Notes under the pieces: generated by a model
The model's database searches: none
What the model was told of the DNA's origin: nothing
The model's input: only the letters and a program-made list of their open reading frames with translations
Source of the DNA: Thermohalobaculum sp039187815
Lineage (GTDB): Bacteria; Pseudomonadota; Alphaproteobacteria; Rhodobacterales; Rhodobacteraceae
Length of the DNA stretch: 64,000 nucleotides
Direction of reading: 5' to 3'
Assembly (NCBI GenBank): GCA_039187815.1
Contig: JBCCZI010000006.1
Span: forward strand, 1 to 64,000
Shown here: positions 9,761 through 18,554 of the stretch, in pieces
Numbering within the stretch: the first letter of the stretch is position 1
How the letters are laid out: every line of letters begins with the position of its first letter
Position numbers and translations under genes: made by a program

Positions 9761-10528
9761 ATGCTGGCAACACCTGCGATTTCGTCTACGCCGCTGCACA
9801 ATGCGCGGCTGCATGCCCGGCCACCGAGCGGAATAGAACCGCAGGCCGCTCCGGAACTGGAGCGCCAGGCACGAACCGGGGATCGTGGACGCCCGGCCCG
9901 TGTGATCGAGGCGGAGCGGTCCGATCGCTCGGCCAGCACCCCCGATCGGGTGCCGCCGGAGCGGTCTGCCAAGGATCGCGCCCGCCAGGAAGAGGCTGGC
10001 GCGCGGCCTGCAGCAGTGAAGGCTCGGGTGGCCGAGGACGCGGCTCCGCGTGTCCAGCAGGCCGGACAGCTGGACCCAAACGAACTAGCCGAACTCACCA
10101 AGCTCGAAGAGCGGGACCGCAAGGTGCGCGCCCACGAAGCCGCGCATGCTCAGGCGGGCGGGCGTTTTGCCGGATCCCCGCGCTATGACTTCGTTGTGGG
10201 ACCGGATGGCAAGCGCTATGCCGTGGGCGGGCGGGTGCAGATCGATATGTCGACGGATCCCTCGGATCCCGAAGCGACGATCCGCAAGATGCAGATCATC
10301 AAGCGGGCAGCCCTGGCACCCGTGGATCCCTCGCCAACAGATCGCCGTGTTGCGGCGCTGGCCGAGCGGCTTGCCCGCGCGGCCGAGGCCGATCTGCGGG
10401 CGGCGCGCGCGGTCGAGCGGGAGGTCACGACCTCAGCGCAGTCCGATCGGCTGACACGGCTTGCCGTGCTGTTTGCGCAGACCGAACTCTTGCCCGCGCC
10501 CGAGCCAACGACCAACCGGGCCGCCTGA
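9761..10528 (+). CDS. SprA-related putative metalloprotease (CJM1_0395-like)
   Basis: 255-residue protein in two parts. Residues 1-105 are a low-complexity Arg/Ala/Glu/Pro-rich region with no fold signal. Residues 105-190 hold the conserved core: 'KVRAHEAAHAQAGG' with HEAAH at 125-129, a zincin-type HExxH motif, then 'YDFVVGPDGKRYAVGG' and 'VQIDMSTDPSDPEAT'. This matches the SprA-related family, annotated as a putative metalloprotease. A helical tail (about 190-240) follows. Known relatives are often encoded near flagellar or surface genes, but no flagellar gene is in this window. Proteolytic activity is not shown by sequence beyond the motif. It is convergent with the MscS-type channel gene, 54 nt apart. 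Confidence 0.82.
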   Translation: MLATPAISSTPLHNARLHARPPSGIEPQAAPELERQARTGDRGRPARVIEAERSDRSASTPDRVPPERSAKDRARQEEAGARPAAVKARVAEDAAPRVQQAGQLDPNELAELTKLEERDRKVRAHEAAHAQAGGRFAGSPRYDFVVGPDGKRYAVGGRVQIDMSTDPSDPEATIRKMQIIKRAALAPVDPSPTDRRVAALAERLARAAEADLRAARAVEREVTTSAQSDRLTRLAVLFAQTELLPAPEPTTNRAA

Positions 10529-10582
10529 CACCGCCGCGCGCGGCCGAACCGCGCCTAGGCCATGCGGCCAGGCGTCCGGCCG

Positions 10583-13009
10583 TCAGCGCGGATCGATCGG
10601 CCCCCGAGCGCCGCCCGCGGCAAGCGCCTGGGACTCGACCAGGTCCACCGAGGCCCGCGCGGCCGAGCCGATCGCTCGGGCTTCATCCTCGGATAGCGGT
10701 CGGTCCTGAGGCAGATCCGGCAGGCGCACCGTAACCTCGCGGTGGGCAAACTTGATGCCCTCGCGTTCGAACAGATCGCGGATCTCTTGATAGACGCGCT
10801 TGCGGATCACCCATTGCTCGCCGGGCTTGGTCATGAACTTGACCCGCACGATCATAGCACTGTCCTGCATCTCGATCACGCCCTGGGATTTCAACGGCTG
10901 TAGGAACTTGTCGCCGATGGTCTCGTCTTCCATCAGCTGCAGGCCGAGCTTCTTCACCAGCTTGCGCACCTTCTCGACATCGGTGTCATAGGTCAGCCGC
11001 AGCGGCAGCTTCATCATCACCCAGTCGCGGGAGAAGTTGGTGAGGTGCTTGATCTCGCCGAACGGGATGGTGTGGAGCATGCCCAGATGGTGGCGGAGCT
11101 GGAAGCTGCGGAGCGAGATCTTTTCGACCGTCCCCTTAACCTCGCCCACATCGATGTATTCACCGCGGCGGAAGGCGTCGTCCATCAGGAAGAAGGCACC
11201 TGACAGGATATCGCGCACCAGCGTCTGGCTCCCAAAGCCGATGGCGAGGCCGACAATGCCCGCACCGGCGAAAAGGGGCGCTACGTTCAACCCAAGTTCT
11301 GCCGCGAGCGCCAGCATGATGGCGATGATGATGATGCCGAGAACAAAGCTGCGCACCAGCGGCAATAGCGTGGCGACGCGGCTGGCGCCGCTGCCCCCGC
11401 CCTCACCTTCGCCGGGTTCGAGCGGCGCCTCGTCCGCCCCTTCCTCGGCGATCTTGCGGTCGATCCAGATGCGGATCGCGTGAAAGGCGATGTAGCCGAT
11501 GAAGACGATGTCGATGACATCCTCGGCGATGCCGAGCGCCATGGTCTCTTGGAAAATACCGGCGCCACCCCAATAGTACAGCAGTCCGTAGGCGCCGGTC
11601 CCGATGGCGAACAGGCTGGCCACGCGCCGGGCCAATTCCTCAAAGCTTTGCATGCCCCGGCGGGGGCGCAGCGGCGCGTGGTCCTCGGTCTCCTCGGGCG
11701 CCCTCGTTCCGCCCTCATCCTCGCCGTCGCCGTCCACATCGGCCGCCGCACCGAACTGCTCGGCATCGGCGCCTGCTGGCAGGGCTTGGGTCTCTGGCCG
11801 GGCGTTCAAGAGCCGCATCATGCGGCGCCGCTCGAATGCGCGCTCGATGGCGAAACAGGCAAACGCGTAGATCATCGTGCCGCCCAGCAGGACGAGATAG
11901 GGTACAACCAGACCAAGCGGCTCGGCGTCGACGCCCATCACTCGCTCGACGGCGAATTTGCCCCAGGTCGCCAGCAGATAGAGCAAGGCCAGCGGCGCCC
12001 ATAGCGTGAGGGTCAAGAGCGTGACCCAGTTGATCTCGGCCCGGTTCTTGCCGTCCAGGATGATCCGGTTGATCGTGCCCGCATTGGTCCGCATCATCAG
12101 CAGAATGAAGACGATGAGCACGCCGCTCAGCCCCACCGAGAACAGCACCACGATCGGGCGGGGCAGGCCCAGCATCTCGACCCAATAGGTGAACCCGAGC
12201 GAGATCGCGCCGAAGCCGCTGGTGAAGGACAGCCAGCGATAGAGCTGGCGGGCCTCGCTGCTGTCGATCTGTGGGATGCGGTAGTTCGGCAGGAACGGGC
12301 AGAGAATCATCCGCCAGATCGTGTCCATCATCAGGGTCGCGGCGTAGCAGGCAAAGATGACGAGGGCCGTCTGCAGTGTGGCTTCATGGCCGTCATGGTA
12401 GAAGAGGCCAATCGCGCTGGCGGCGGACACGGCCAGGGTTATCCCAACAGCGGTTATCGCGACCCGGAAGCCGAGGACAGGGATCTTCTCGTGATACCCC
12501 CGCGGGGTCGCCTTTTGGAGGCCCACAAAGAACGGTCGCGCGGCGTAGACGTTCATCAGATGCGCGATGGCTCGACCGACGGCCAGCAGCACCATGGCAA
12601 AGATCGCCACGCCCAGAAAGAAGGAGGGTTGCCCCGTGCGGCTGGCAGCGGCAAGCGTCACGTTGAGCTCACCGAGCGCATCCGGCGCCTCGAGCAGGAT
12701 CGACGCCAGCCGCGTCCGGAAGATCTCGAGATAGCGCTGCGTGGCGTTGAACATGTCCGGGGCATAGGTCTCGGAGATCGAGCCATAGGCCTCGGCACTT
12801 GGGACGCTGCCGGGGTCGAAGCTCGGCGCCGGCACCGACTGGCGCGGGCTGCTCTGCGCTTGCGGTTCCTCGGTTTCGGCAGGGCTCGACCCAAGCAACT
12901 GGCCATAGTCGAAGACGGACTGGGCGGCGCCCGGCAATGCGGACAACATAGCCATGAGCAGGAGCACAAGGAAGATTGGGCGGCACACGGGGCAGGCTTC
13001 TCCGGTCAT
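10583..13009 (-). CDS. Large MscS-type mechanosensitive ion channel protein
   Basis: 808-residue inner-membrane protein. A signal-like hydrophobic N-terminus is followed by a periplasmic stretch with a low-complexity Glu/Gln/Ser/Pro segment, then about ten membrane helices, with a charged cytoplasmic insert (Glu/Asp-rich, around residues 395-430) between helix groups. The MscS pore helix and beta domain are at the C-terminal end: 'AGAGIVGLAIGFGSQTLVRDILSGAFFL' split by short stretches, then 'FRRGEYIDVGEVKGTVEKISLR'. This is the extended MscK/YbiO-like architecture, releasing solutes under membrane tension. Start chosen at ATG 13009; GTG 13021 would add four residues but sits directly against a hairpin. 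The gene is divergent from the glycosyltransferase cluster. Confidence 0.9.
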   Translation of the reverse strand: MTGEACPVCRPIFLVLLLMAMLSALPGAAQSVFDYGQLLGSSPAETEEPQAQSSPRQSVPAPSFDPGSVPSAEAYGSISETYAPDMFNATQRYLEIFRTRLASILLEAPDALGELNVTLAAASRTGQPSFFLGVAIFAMVLLAVGRAIAHLMNVYAARPFFVGLQKATPRGYHEKIPVLGFRVAITAVGITLAVSAASAIGLFYHDGHEATLQTALVIFACYAATLMMDTIWRMILCPFLPNYRIPQIDSSEARQLYRWLSFTSGFGAISLGFTYWVEMLGLPRPIVVLFSVGLSGVLIVFILLMMRTNAGTINRIILDGKNRAEINWVTLLTLTLWAPLALLYLLATWGKFAVERVMGVDAEPLGLVVPYLVLLGGTMIYAFACFAIERAFERRRMMRLLNARPETQALPAGADAEQFGAAADVDGDGEDEGGTRAPEETEDHAPLRPRRGMQSFEELARRVASLFAIGTGAYGLLYYWGGAGIFQETMALGIAEDVIDIVFIGYIAFHAIRIWIDRKIAEEGADEAPLEPGEGEGGGSGASRVATLLPLVRSFVLGIIIIAIMLALAAELGLNVAPLFAGAGIVGLAIGFGSQTLVRDILSGAFFLMDDAFRRGEYIDVGEVKGTVEKISLRSFQLRHHLGMLHTIPFGEIKHLTNFSRDWVMMKLPLRLTYDTDVEKVRKLVKKLGLQLMEDETIGDKFLQPLKSQGVIEMQDSAMIVRVKFMTKPGEQWVIRKRVYQEIRDLFEREGIKFAHREVTVRLPDLPQDRPLSEDEARAIGSAARASVDLVESQALAAGGARGPIDPR

Positions 13010-13021
13010 GGTGGCCCCCAC

Positions 13022-13042
13022 CCGGAAAGCCGTCCTTTCCGG
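13022..13042 (-). promoter_or_regulatory. Perfect 8-bp stem-loop in the leader of the MscS-type gene
   Basis: CCGGAAAG (13022-13029) pairs perfectly with CTTTCCGG (13035-13042) around a 5-nt loop. On the minus strand it ends 12 nt before the ATG at 13009 and contains the only GGA purine stretch near the alternative GTG start. It could mask ribosome binding or serve as an operator. Function is inferred from position only. Confidence 0.35.
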
Positions 13043-13258
13043 CGATCGTGCCTCGGCGCCTAGGTAGCACAGCCCGGCGCGCGGTGCAGCCTGCGATGAC
13101 GCATCGGTGTCGGTTGCGTGACTCCCCGCGCTTGCCGGTGAGGGCGATCGTGATCCCCCAAGACGGCACAGCGCCTTGCACAGGGCTTGCCCATCCGGTC
13201 AAGATGCGGCAGTGCTGGTGGACTTCGCGGATCGTGGACGTGCCACGGGGGGACGGCG

Positions 13259-14482
13259 ATGGGACGACCTGATCTGGTTGCGGGCAGATCCATCGAGCGG
13301 CGGATTCTGCTCTACAGCCACGACACATTTGGGCTGGGCCATCTGCGCCGATCGCGCACCATCGCCAGCGCGTTGACCGCAGCCGATCCGGTGGCCTCGG
13401 CCCTGATCGTGACCGGCTCGCCGATTGCCGGGCGTTTCGACTTCCCCGAGCGGATCGACCATGTGCGCCTGCCCGGCGTGGTGAAAATAGCCGATGGCAG
13501 CTACGAGTCTTCGAATCTGCGGCTGGATATCGATGCGATGGCCCGCCTGCGTGGCCAGATCATCGCGGCGACCGATGCCGAGTACCGCCCCGATCTGCTG
13601 ATCGTCGACAAGGAACCCTGGGGCTTTCGTCACGAACTTGCCGACACGCTTGCGCAGGCGCGGGCGCGGGGTGCGCGGATCGTCCTCGGCATCCGAGATG
13701 TGCTCGACGAGGAGGACGCGCTGGCCGCCGAATGGGAGCGCAAAGGCGCCGTCGAGGCGATCGAGCGCTTTTATGACGAGGTGTGGGTCTACGGCATCCC
13801 GGAGATCTGCCGTCCGCTGGCAGGGTTGGGCCTCTCGCCGCGCATGGCGGGACGCATCCGCTATACCGGCTATCTCCGCCGCGAGGCGTTGAGTGCTGCC
13901 GGGTTGGGCGAGCCGGATCTGCCCGAAGAGCCCTATGTTCTGGTCACGACAGGCGGAGGCGGGGATGGCGCGGGGCTGGTCGACTGGGTGCTCTCGGCCT
14001 ATGAGCAGCACCCCGCCCTCGCGCCTAAAGCGATGGTGGTCTATGGCCCCTTCATGAACGCTGGACGGCGGGCCGAGTTCGACGAGCGGATCGCCCGGCT
14101 TGGTGGGCGCGTGTCGGCGACCGGGTTCCACGGGCATCTCGAGCAGGTGCTGGCCCGGGCCAGCGGCGTCGTGGCCATGGGCGGCTACAACACGTTTTGC
14201 GAGATCTTGTCGATGGATCGCCCCGCGGTGATCGCGCCGCGGACCCATCCGAGGCGCGAGCAGCTGATCCGCGCGGCGGCGGCGGAGCGTCTGGGCCTGA
14301 TGCGCATGCTGCATGCGGCGCGCGACGGCCGCGCGCCGTCCGTGATGGCGCGGGCGATCGCGGCGCTTCCGGACCAGCCGCGTCCCTCCGAAGTGCGGCT
14401 CCCCGGTCTGCTGACCGGGCTCGACACCATTGCCGAGCGGGCGTTCACGCTTCCCGATCTCGCGGCCGCCTACGGGGGCTGA
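13259..14482 (+). CDS. MurG-like glycosyltransferase (COG4671 type)
   Basis: 407-residue GT-B fold protein. The N-terminal half begins 'RRILLYSHDTFGLGHLRRSRTIASAL', the nucleotide-sugar transferase signature with a GLGH(L)xR loop. The C-terminal half contains 'YVLVTTGGGGDG' and 'VVAMGGYNTFCEILS', the acceptor/donor loops of MurG/GT28-type enzymes, with 'THPRREQLIRA' after it. The ATG at 13259 follows a G-rich stretch (GGGGGGAC). It is the first gene of a six-gene run in which the following genes overlap or nearly touch. A second protein of the same type is the fifth gene. The donor and acceptor are unknown; a role in a surface glycan or glycolipid is inferred from context. Confidence 0.85.
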   Translation: MGRPDLVAGRSIERRILLYSHDTFGLGHLRRSRTIASALTAADPVASALIVTGSPIAGRFDFPERIDHVRLPGVVKIADGSYESSNLRLDIDAMARLRGQIIAATDAEYRPDLLIVDKEPWGFRHELADTLAQARARGARIVLGIRDVLDEEDALAAEWERKGAVEAIERFYDEVWVYGIPEICRPLAGLGLSPRMAGRIRYTGYLRREALSAAGLGEPDLPEEPYVLVTTGGGGDGAGLVDWVLSAYEQHPALAPKAMVVYGPFMNAGRRAEFDERIARLGGRVSATGFHGHLEQVLARASGVVAMGGYNTFCEILSMDRPAVIAPRTHPRREQLIRAAAAERLGLMRMLHAARDGRAPSVMARAIAALPDQPRPSEVRLPGLLTGLDTIAERAFTLPDLAAAYGG

Positions 14483-14486
14483 GGGC

Positions 14487-15740
14487 GTGCGCGCACCGCT
14501 CGCCGTCGTGGTCAAGGGGTATCCGAGGCTCTCCGAGACCTTCATCGCCCAGGAGATTCTGGCGTTGGAAGAGGCTGGGATCGCCTTCGAGATCTGGTCG
14601 CTCCGTGCGCCTTATGACGACCGCACCCATCCCATCCACGCCAAGATCCAGGCCAAGGTGCACTATCTTCCCGAGTATCTGCACGCGGCACCCTTGCGGG
14701 TCCTGCGCGCCCTTGGGGCGGCGGCGCGGCGCCCAGGTTTTGGCGCAGCGCTGCGAGCCTTCTGGGCGGATTTGCGGCGCGACCGCACGCGCAACCGGGT
14801 CCGCCGTTTTGGCCAGGCCTGTGTGCTGGCGGCCGAGCTTCCGCGCGAGATCCGCGCCGTCTACGCCCATTTTCTGCACACGCCCGCCTCGGCCACCCGC
14901 TACGCCGCCTTGATCCGCGGGGTGCCCTGGGCGGTCTCGGCCCATGCTAAGGATATCTGGACAACCCCGGATTGGGAAAAGGCCGAGAAGCTGGCCGAGG
15001 TCGCCTTTGCCGCCACCTGCACGGCCACGAATGCCGCGCATCTGCGCGCTTTGGCGCCGACGCCTGAGACGGTGGATCTGGTGTATCACGGCCTCGATCT
15101 CAGGCGTTTCCCGCAGCCACCGATTCGTGACAAGCGGACAGGTCCCATCCGCCTGCTCTCCGTTGGCCGGCTGGTGGAGAAAAAGGGCTATGACGATCTG
15201 CTGACGGCGCTCGCCCTACTGCCGGCGGATCTGGACTGGCATCTGACCCAGATCGGCGGTGGCAAGCTGGCGCTGGTCCTGGCGGCCGAGGCCGAGCGGC
15301 TCGGCCTGTCCGGGCGCATTACCTGGGCTGGCAAGCAGGACCAGACGGCCGTCATCGCCGCCATGCGCGACGCCGATCTCTTTGTGCTGCCCTCGAAGAT
15401 CGCAGCGGATGGCGATCGCGACGGCCTGCCCAATGTGCTAATGGAGGCCGCCTCGCAGCGCCTGGCCATCGTGTCGACCCGGGTCTCGGCAATCCCCGAA
15501 TTCCTGCCCGAGCCGCGCTTTGGCTGCCTGGTGCCCCCCAGCGACCCGGAGGCTCTGGCGGCCGCGATCGCAGATCTCGCCGCAGATCCCGAGCGCCGGG
15601 CCCGCATGGGGGCCGAGGCCTATGGGCGCCTCTGCAGCCATTTCGGCATGGAGGCCGGCATTACGCAGCTCTCGGCCCGTCTCTCCGCCATGCTCGGTTC
15701 GGACAGCGGAGCGGTCCAGCCACGCTCGGACGCGGCATGA
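14487..15740 (+). CDS. GT4-family glycosyltransferase (colanic-acid WcaL/AmsK-like)
   Basis: 417-residue retaining glycosyltransferase. The N-terminus 'VVVKGYPRLSETFIAQEILALEE' is characteristic of the exopolysaccharide branch of GT4 (WcaL/AmsK-like). The donor domain has 'LLSVGRLVEKKGYDDLL' (about residues 220-240) and 'DGDRDGLPNVLMEAASQRLAIVSTR' in pieces, where the E of the ExxxxxxE motif lies. The GTG at 14487 is 4 nt after the stop of the previous gene with GAGGG directly upstream, so translation is probably coupled. Cytoplasmic or membrane-associated; transfers a sugar to a growing glycan. Linkage and sugar cannot be read from sequence. Confidence 0.87.
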   Translation: MRAPLAVVVKGYPRLSETFIAQEILALEEAGIAFEIWSLRAPYDDRTHPIHAKIQAKVHYLPEYLHAAPLRVLRALGAAARRPGFGAALRAFWADLRRDRTRNRVRRFGQACVLAAELPREIRAVYAHFLHTPASATRYAALIRGVPWAVSAHAKDIWTTPDWEKAEKLAEVAFAATCTATNAAHLRALAPTPETVDLVYHGLDLRRFPQPPIRDKRTGPIRLLSVGRLVEKKGYDDLLTALALLPADLDWHLTQIGGGKLALVLAAEAERLGLSGRITWAGKQDQTAVIAAMRDADLFVLPSKIAADGDRDGLPNVLMEAASQRLAIVSTRVSAIPEFLPEPRFGCLVPPSDPEALAAAIADLAADPERRARMGAEAYGRLCSHFGMEAGITQLSARLSAMLGSDSGAVQPRSDAA

Positions 15741-16849
15741 GGCCCGCGCTTGAACGGCCCGCTCGCGTCCCCCGGGTCGCGGTTTACGCGCCCATGAAGC
15801 CGCCTGATCACTCGACGCCCTCGGGTGATCGCACGATCGCGCGTTTGACGTTCGTGGCCCTGCGCCTGGCCGGTGCAGAGCCGCATCTCGCCTCGCGCCT
15901 CGTGCTGCGCGACGGGGCCGGAGATCCGGAACGACAGGCTGCACTGATAGACGCGGCGACCCAAGAGGCCGAGCGGTTGATCGCCGCCTATCGGCCCGCG
16001 CCGCCCGATGCCTGGCTGACCTATCACAGTTACTACAAGGCGCCGGATCTGCTGGGCCCGCGGGTGACCGGGGCTTTGGGTCTGCCCTATGCGATCTCCG
16101 AGCCCTCGGTCTCGCCGCGGCGGAGGATCGGGCCCTGGGCGGCGTTTGCAGAGGCCTCGGACCGAGCGCTTGCAGCGGCTGACCGTCTGTTCTGGACCAC
16201 CGAGCGGGATCGTCCTGCGCTCGAGGCCGCGGGCCACGGCGCCCGCCTGCATCCCTTGCCGGCCTTCATCGAGGTGCGGCCTGCCGGGGCGATGGGGCGT
16301 CCGGCGCAGACACCCGCCCGGCTGCTGACGGTCGCCATGATGCGCCCCGGCGACAAGGCCGAGAGCTACCGCCGCCTCGCCGCTGCCCTGCCGCATCTGC
16401 ACACCGATTGGCGCCTGCAGATTGTCGGTGATGGGCCCGAGGCCGACGCCATCCGAGCGCTGTTCGCCCCAGTCGCCGACCGGGTCATGTGGCTCGGCGC
16501 GATTGACCAGCCCGAGGCCCTTCGCGCCCTCTATGCCGGGGCCGACGCCCTGGTCTGGCCAGGGGTCGGAGAGGGCGTCGGCTTGGTCTGGCTCGAGGCC
16601 CAAGCGGCGGCTGTGCCGGTTGTGGCCGAAGACGGCCCGGCGGCCCGGAGCCTTGTGGCGGGCCGACGTGTGGCACCGGCCGGTGACCCCATTAGCTTCG
16701 CCCGCGCCATCGAGCGAGCGCTGGCGGACCGGCCCGATCTGTCGCGCCTCGCCTGGGAGCATGTCTCGGCCAGCCACAGCCTCAAGGCTGCGGCCCGGAC
16801 TCTCGGCCGTTGGTTGGACGCGGTGCCTGTACAAGGGCGGATCCAATGA
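15737..16849 (+). CDS. GT4-family glycosyltransferase
   Basis: 370-residue glycosyltransferase of GT-B fold. The N-terminal part 'VAVYAPMKPPDHSTPSGDRTIAR' resembles the opening loop of GT4 enzymes, and the C-terminal donor domain contains 'LLTVAMMRPGDKAESYRRLAAAL', 'DWRLQIVGDGPEADA' and 'WPGVGEGVGLVWLEAQAAAVPV', which places the donor-binding glutamate in EGVGLVWLE. The ATG overlaps the stop of the previous gene (ATGA, 15737-15740), and its own stop overlaps the next start in the same way. Part of the surface-glycan cluster; substrate unknown. Confidence 0.86.
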   Translation: MRPALERPARVPRVAVYAPMKPPDHSTPSGDRTIARLTFVALRLAGAEPHLASRLVLRDGAGDPERQAALIDAATQEAERLIAAYRPAPPDAWLTYHSYYKAPDLLGPRVTGALGLPYAISEPSVSPRRRIGPWAAFAEASDRALAAADRLFWTTERDRPALEAAGHGARLHPLPAFIEVRPAGAMGRPAQTPARLLTVAMMRPGDKAESYRRLAAALPHLHTDWRLQIVGDGPEADAIRALFAPVADRVMWLGAIDQPEALRALYAGADALVWPGVGEGVGLVWLEAQAAAVPVVAEDGPAARSLVAGRRVAPAGDPISFARAIERALADRPDLSRLAWEHVSASHSLKAAARTLGRWLDAVPVQGRIQ

Positions 16850-17430
16850 CCGAACTCGGCCTGCTCCGCCATTTCCCGACCGATTGGAACCGCGAAGCAC
16901 GGCTTCAGGGGCACACGGATCGCCCGCTTGACCCCTCGGCGCGGGCCGAGCTTGTGCGCCTGGCGCTGCCACCACCTTGGGATGGCGCCCGGATCCTTGC
17001 CAGCCCCCTCTCGCGGGCGTGTGACACGGCCAATGCGCTGGCCGATGGGCGGCCGGTCGCCACGGATGCCCGATTGGTCGAGCAGAGCTGGGGCGCTTGG
17101 GAGGGCGCCGAGGCGACGGCGCTGCTTGCCGATCCCTCTACGGGCTTTGTGCCGACCCATACATTGCCAGAGACCCAGCGCGCGCCCGGTGGCGAGAGCG
17201 GCGCCGAGGTTTGGGCGCGGCTGGCCCCTTTGTTGGTCGAACTCGGCCAGTTGGGGGGGCGCATCCTGATCGTCGGCCACAAAGCGGTGATGCGCCTGAT
17301 GTTGCGCCGCGCCGATCCCTCGGTGTCTGACCCCGAGATCAAGCGCGCGCGTCTCTACCCGCTGCTCTGCGCGGCCGACGGCCGGTTGTCGGCACCAGGT
17401 CCGGCCGTCCGCCTCATCGCGAGGCCCTGA
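16846..17430 (+). CDS. Histidine phosphatase (phosphoglycerate mutase-like) family protein
   Basis: 194-residue phosphatase of the branch-1 histidine phosphatase superfamily. The phospho-acceptor motif 'LLRHFPTDWN' is at residues 6-15, in place of the classic RHGET, with His8 as the likely nucleophile; the second catalytic histidine is in 'LIVGHKAVMR'. 'LASPLSRACDTA' supplies the conserved arginine loop. It is embedded between glycosyltransferase genes with ATGA (16846) and TGATG (17428-17432) overlaps. The substrate is therefore more likely a sugar phosphate or a phosphorylated glycosyl product of this pathway than phosphoglycerate; that is inference from context. Confidence 0.85.
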   Translation: MTELGLLRHFPTDWNREARLQGHTDRPLDPSARAELVRLALPPPWDGARILASPLSRACDTANALADGRPVATDARLVEQSWGAWEGAEATALLADPSTGFVPTHTLPETQRAPGGESGAEVWARLAPLLVELGQLGGRILIVGHKAVMRLMLRRADPSVSDPEIKRARLYPLLCAADGRLSAPGPAVRLIARP

Positions 17431-18554
17431 TGCGGGTTGCCTTTCTCGTCTGCCATCTGACTGGCACGGGCCATTTGGCACGCACGCTGGCCTTGGCGCG
17501 GGCTGTGGCGGCCGCGGGCGGGCGCCCCCTGGTGCTTTCTGGCGGGCGGGCCCTCGCCCATCACGATTGGGAGGGGACCGCCTTTCATCCATTGCCGCCG
17601 CTCCGGGTCGACGGGTTCGACTATGCCACACTCCGCCGGATGGATGGGGCCGTGGCCCCACCCCTCTACCTCGAAGAACGCCGGCGTCAGATCGTCGAGG
17701 CGTTGGCGCGGTTTGAGCCCGATGTGCTGGTCACCGAGACATTTCCGCTCGGGCGACGCCGGCTGGCGGCCGAGTTCGAGGCGGCAATCGACGCCGTGCA
17801 GGCGATCCGGCCACAGGCGCGGATCCTCGCCTCGGTTCGGGACATCCCAGAGCCGCCCAGCCGGCCCGAACGGTTGGTCGAGGCGACCCAGCGCATCATC
17901 GCGCGCTTTGACCGGATTCTGGTGCACGGAGAGGCTGACCTCGTGCCCCTATCGGCCAGCTGGCCCTTGCCGCCCGAAGCCGCGGCGCGGGTGGGCCATA
18001 CCGGCTATATCGGGCGGTCGGATCTCCGCCCTGCGCGGCGGGGCGACGAGGTGCTGGTCTCGGTCGGTGGCGGCGTTCTGGGACGTCGGCTGCTTGGGGT
18101 CGCGGTCGAGGCCGCGGGCCTGGTCGACCGGCCCTGGTGCCTCTTGGTCGGCGGGCCGGACGCTGCGTCCGTGGCGGCGTGCCTGGCCGAGGCTGCACCG
18201 CCCAACCTCGTTGCCGAGCCGGCCCGCCCGGACTATCCGGATCTGCTTGCCGCTGCCGCCTGTTCGGTCAGCCTGGCCGGGTACAACACGGTCATGGATC
18301 TTGCCGCCTGCAGGACGCCAGCCGTTATTGTCCCCTTTGCCGAGCATGGCGAGCGCGAGCAAAGCTTGCGCGCCGAGGCGCTCGCCGCGTTGCCCGGTCT
18401 GTCGGTGCTGAGTGGCGCCACGCTCACCGCCGCATCGCTGGCCCAAGCGGTTTCGGCCGCCGCCTGTGCGCCGGATCGGCCGGCCTGGCCCTTTGCCCGC
18501 GACGGAGCCCGCCGTGCCGCCCTGGCGATCCTCGAGGAGCCGCGGGACCCGTGA
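17430..18554 (+). CDS. MurG-like glycosyltransferase (COG4671 type), second copy
   Basis: 374-residue GT-B protein similar in plan to the product of the first gene in this cluster. It begins 'VAFLVCHLTGTGHLARTLALARA', the same G(L/T)GHLxR loop, and has 'VLVSVGGGVLG' and 'VSLAGYNTVMDLAACRTPAVIVP' in the C-terminal half. The ATG shares its A with the stop of the phosphatase gene (TGATG). The two copies are divergent enough that they probably add different sugars or act at different steps. Cytosolic face of the membrane; acceptor unknown. Confidence 0.85.
   Translation: MRVAFLVCHLTGTGHLARTLALARAVAAAGGRPLVLSGGRALAHHDWEGTAFHPLPPLRVDGFDYATLRRMDGAVAPPLYLEERRRQIVEALARFEPDVLVTETFPLGRRRLAAEFEAAIDAVQAIRPQARILASVRDIPEPPSRPERLVEATQRIIARFDRILVHGEADLVPLSASWPLPPEAAARVGHTGYIGRSDLRPARRGDEVLVSVGGGVLGRRLLGVAVEAAGLVDRPWCLLVGGPDAASVAACLAEAAPPNLVAEPARPDYPDLLAAAACSVSLAGYNTVMDLAACRTPAVIVPFAEHGEREQSLRAEALAALPGLSVLSGATLTAASLAQAVSAAACAPDRPAWPFARDGARRAALAILEEPRDP

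Noticed and set aside
13199..14545. 448-residue minus-strand open frame opposite the first glycosyltransferase
   Set aside because: Antisense shadow; the plus strand has clear GT-B motifs and a ribosome site.
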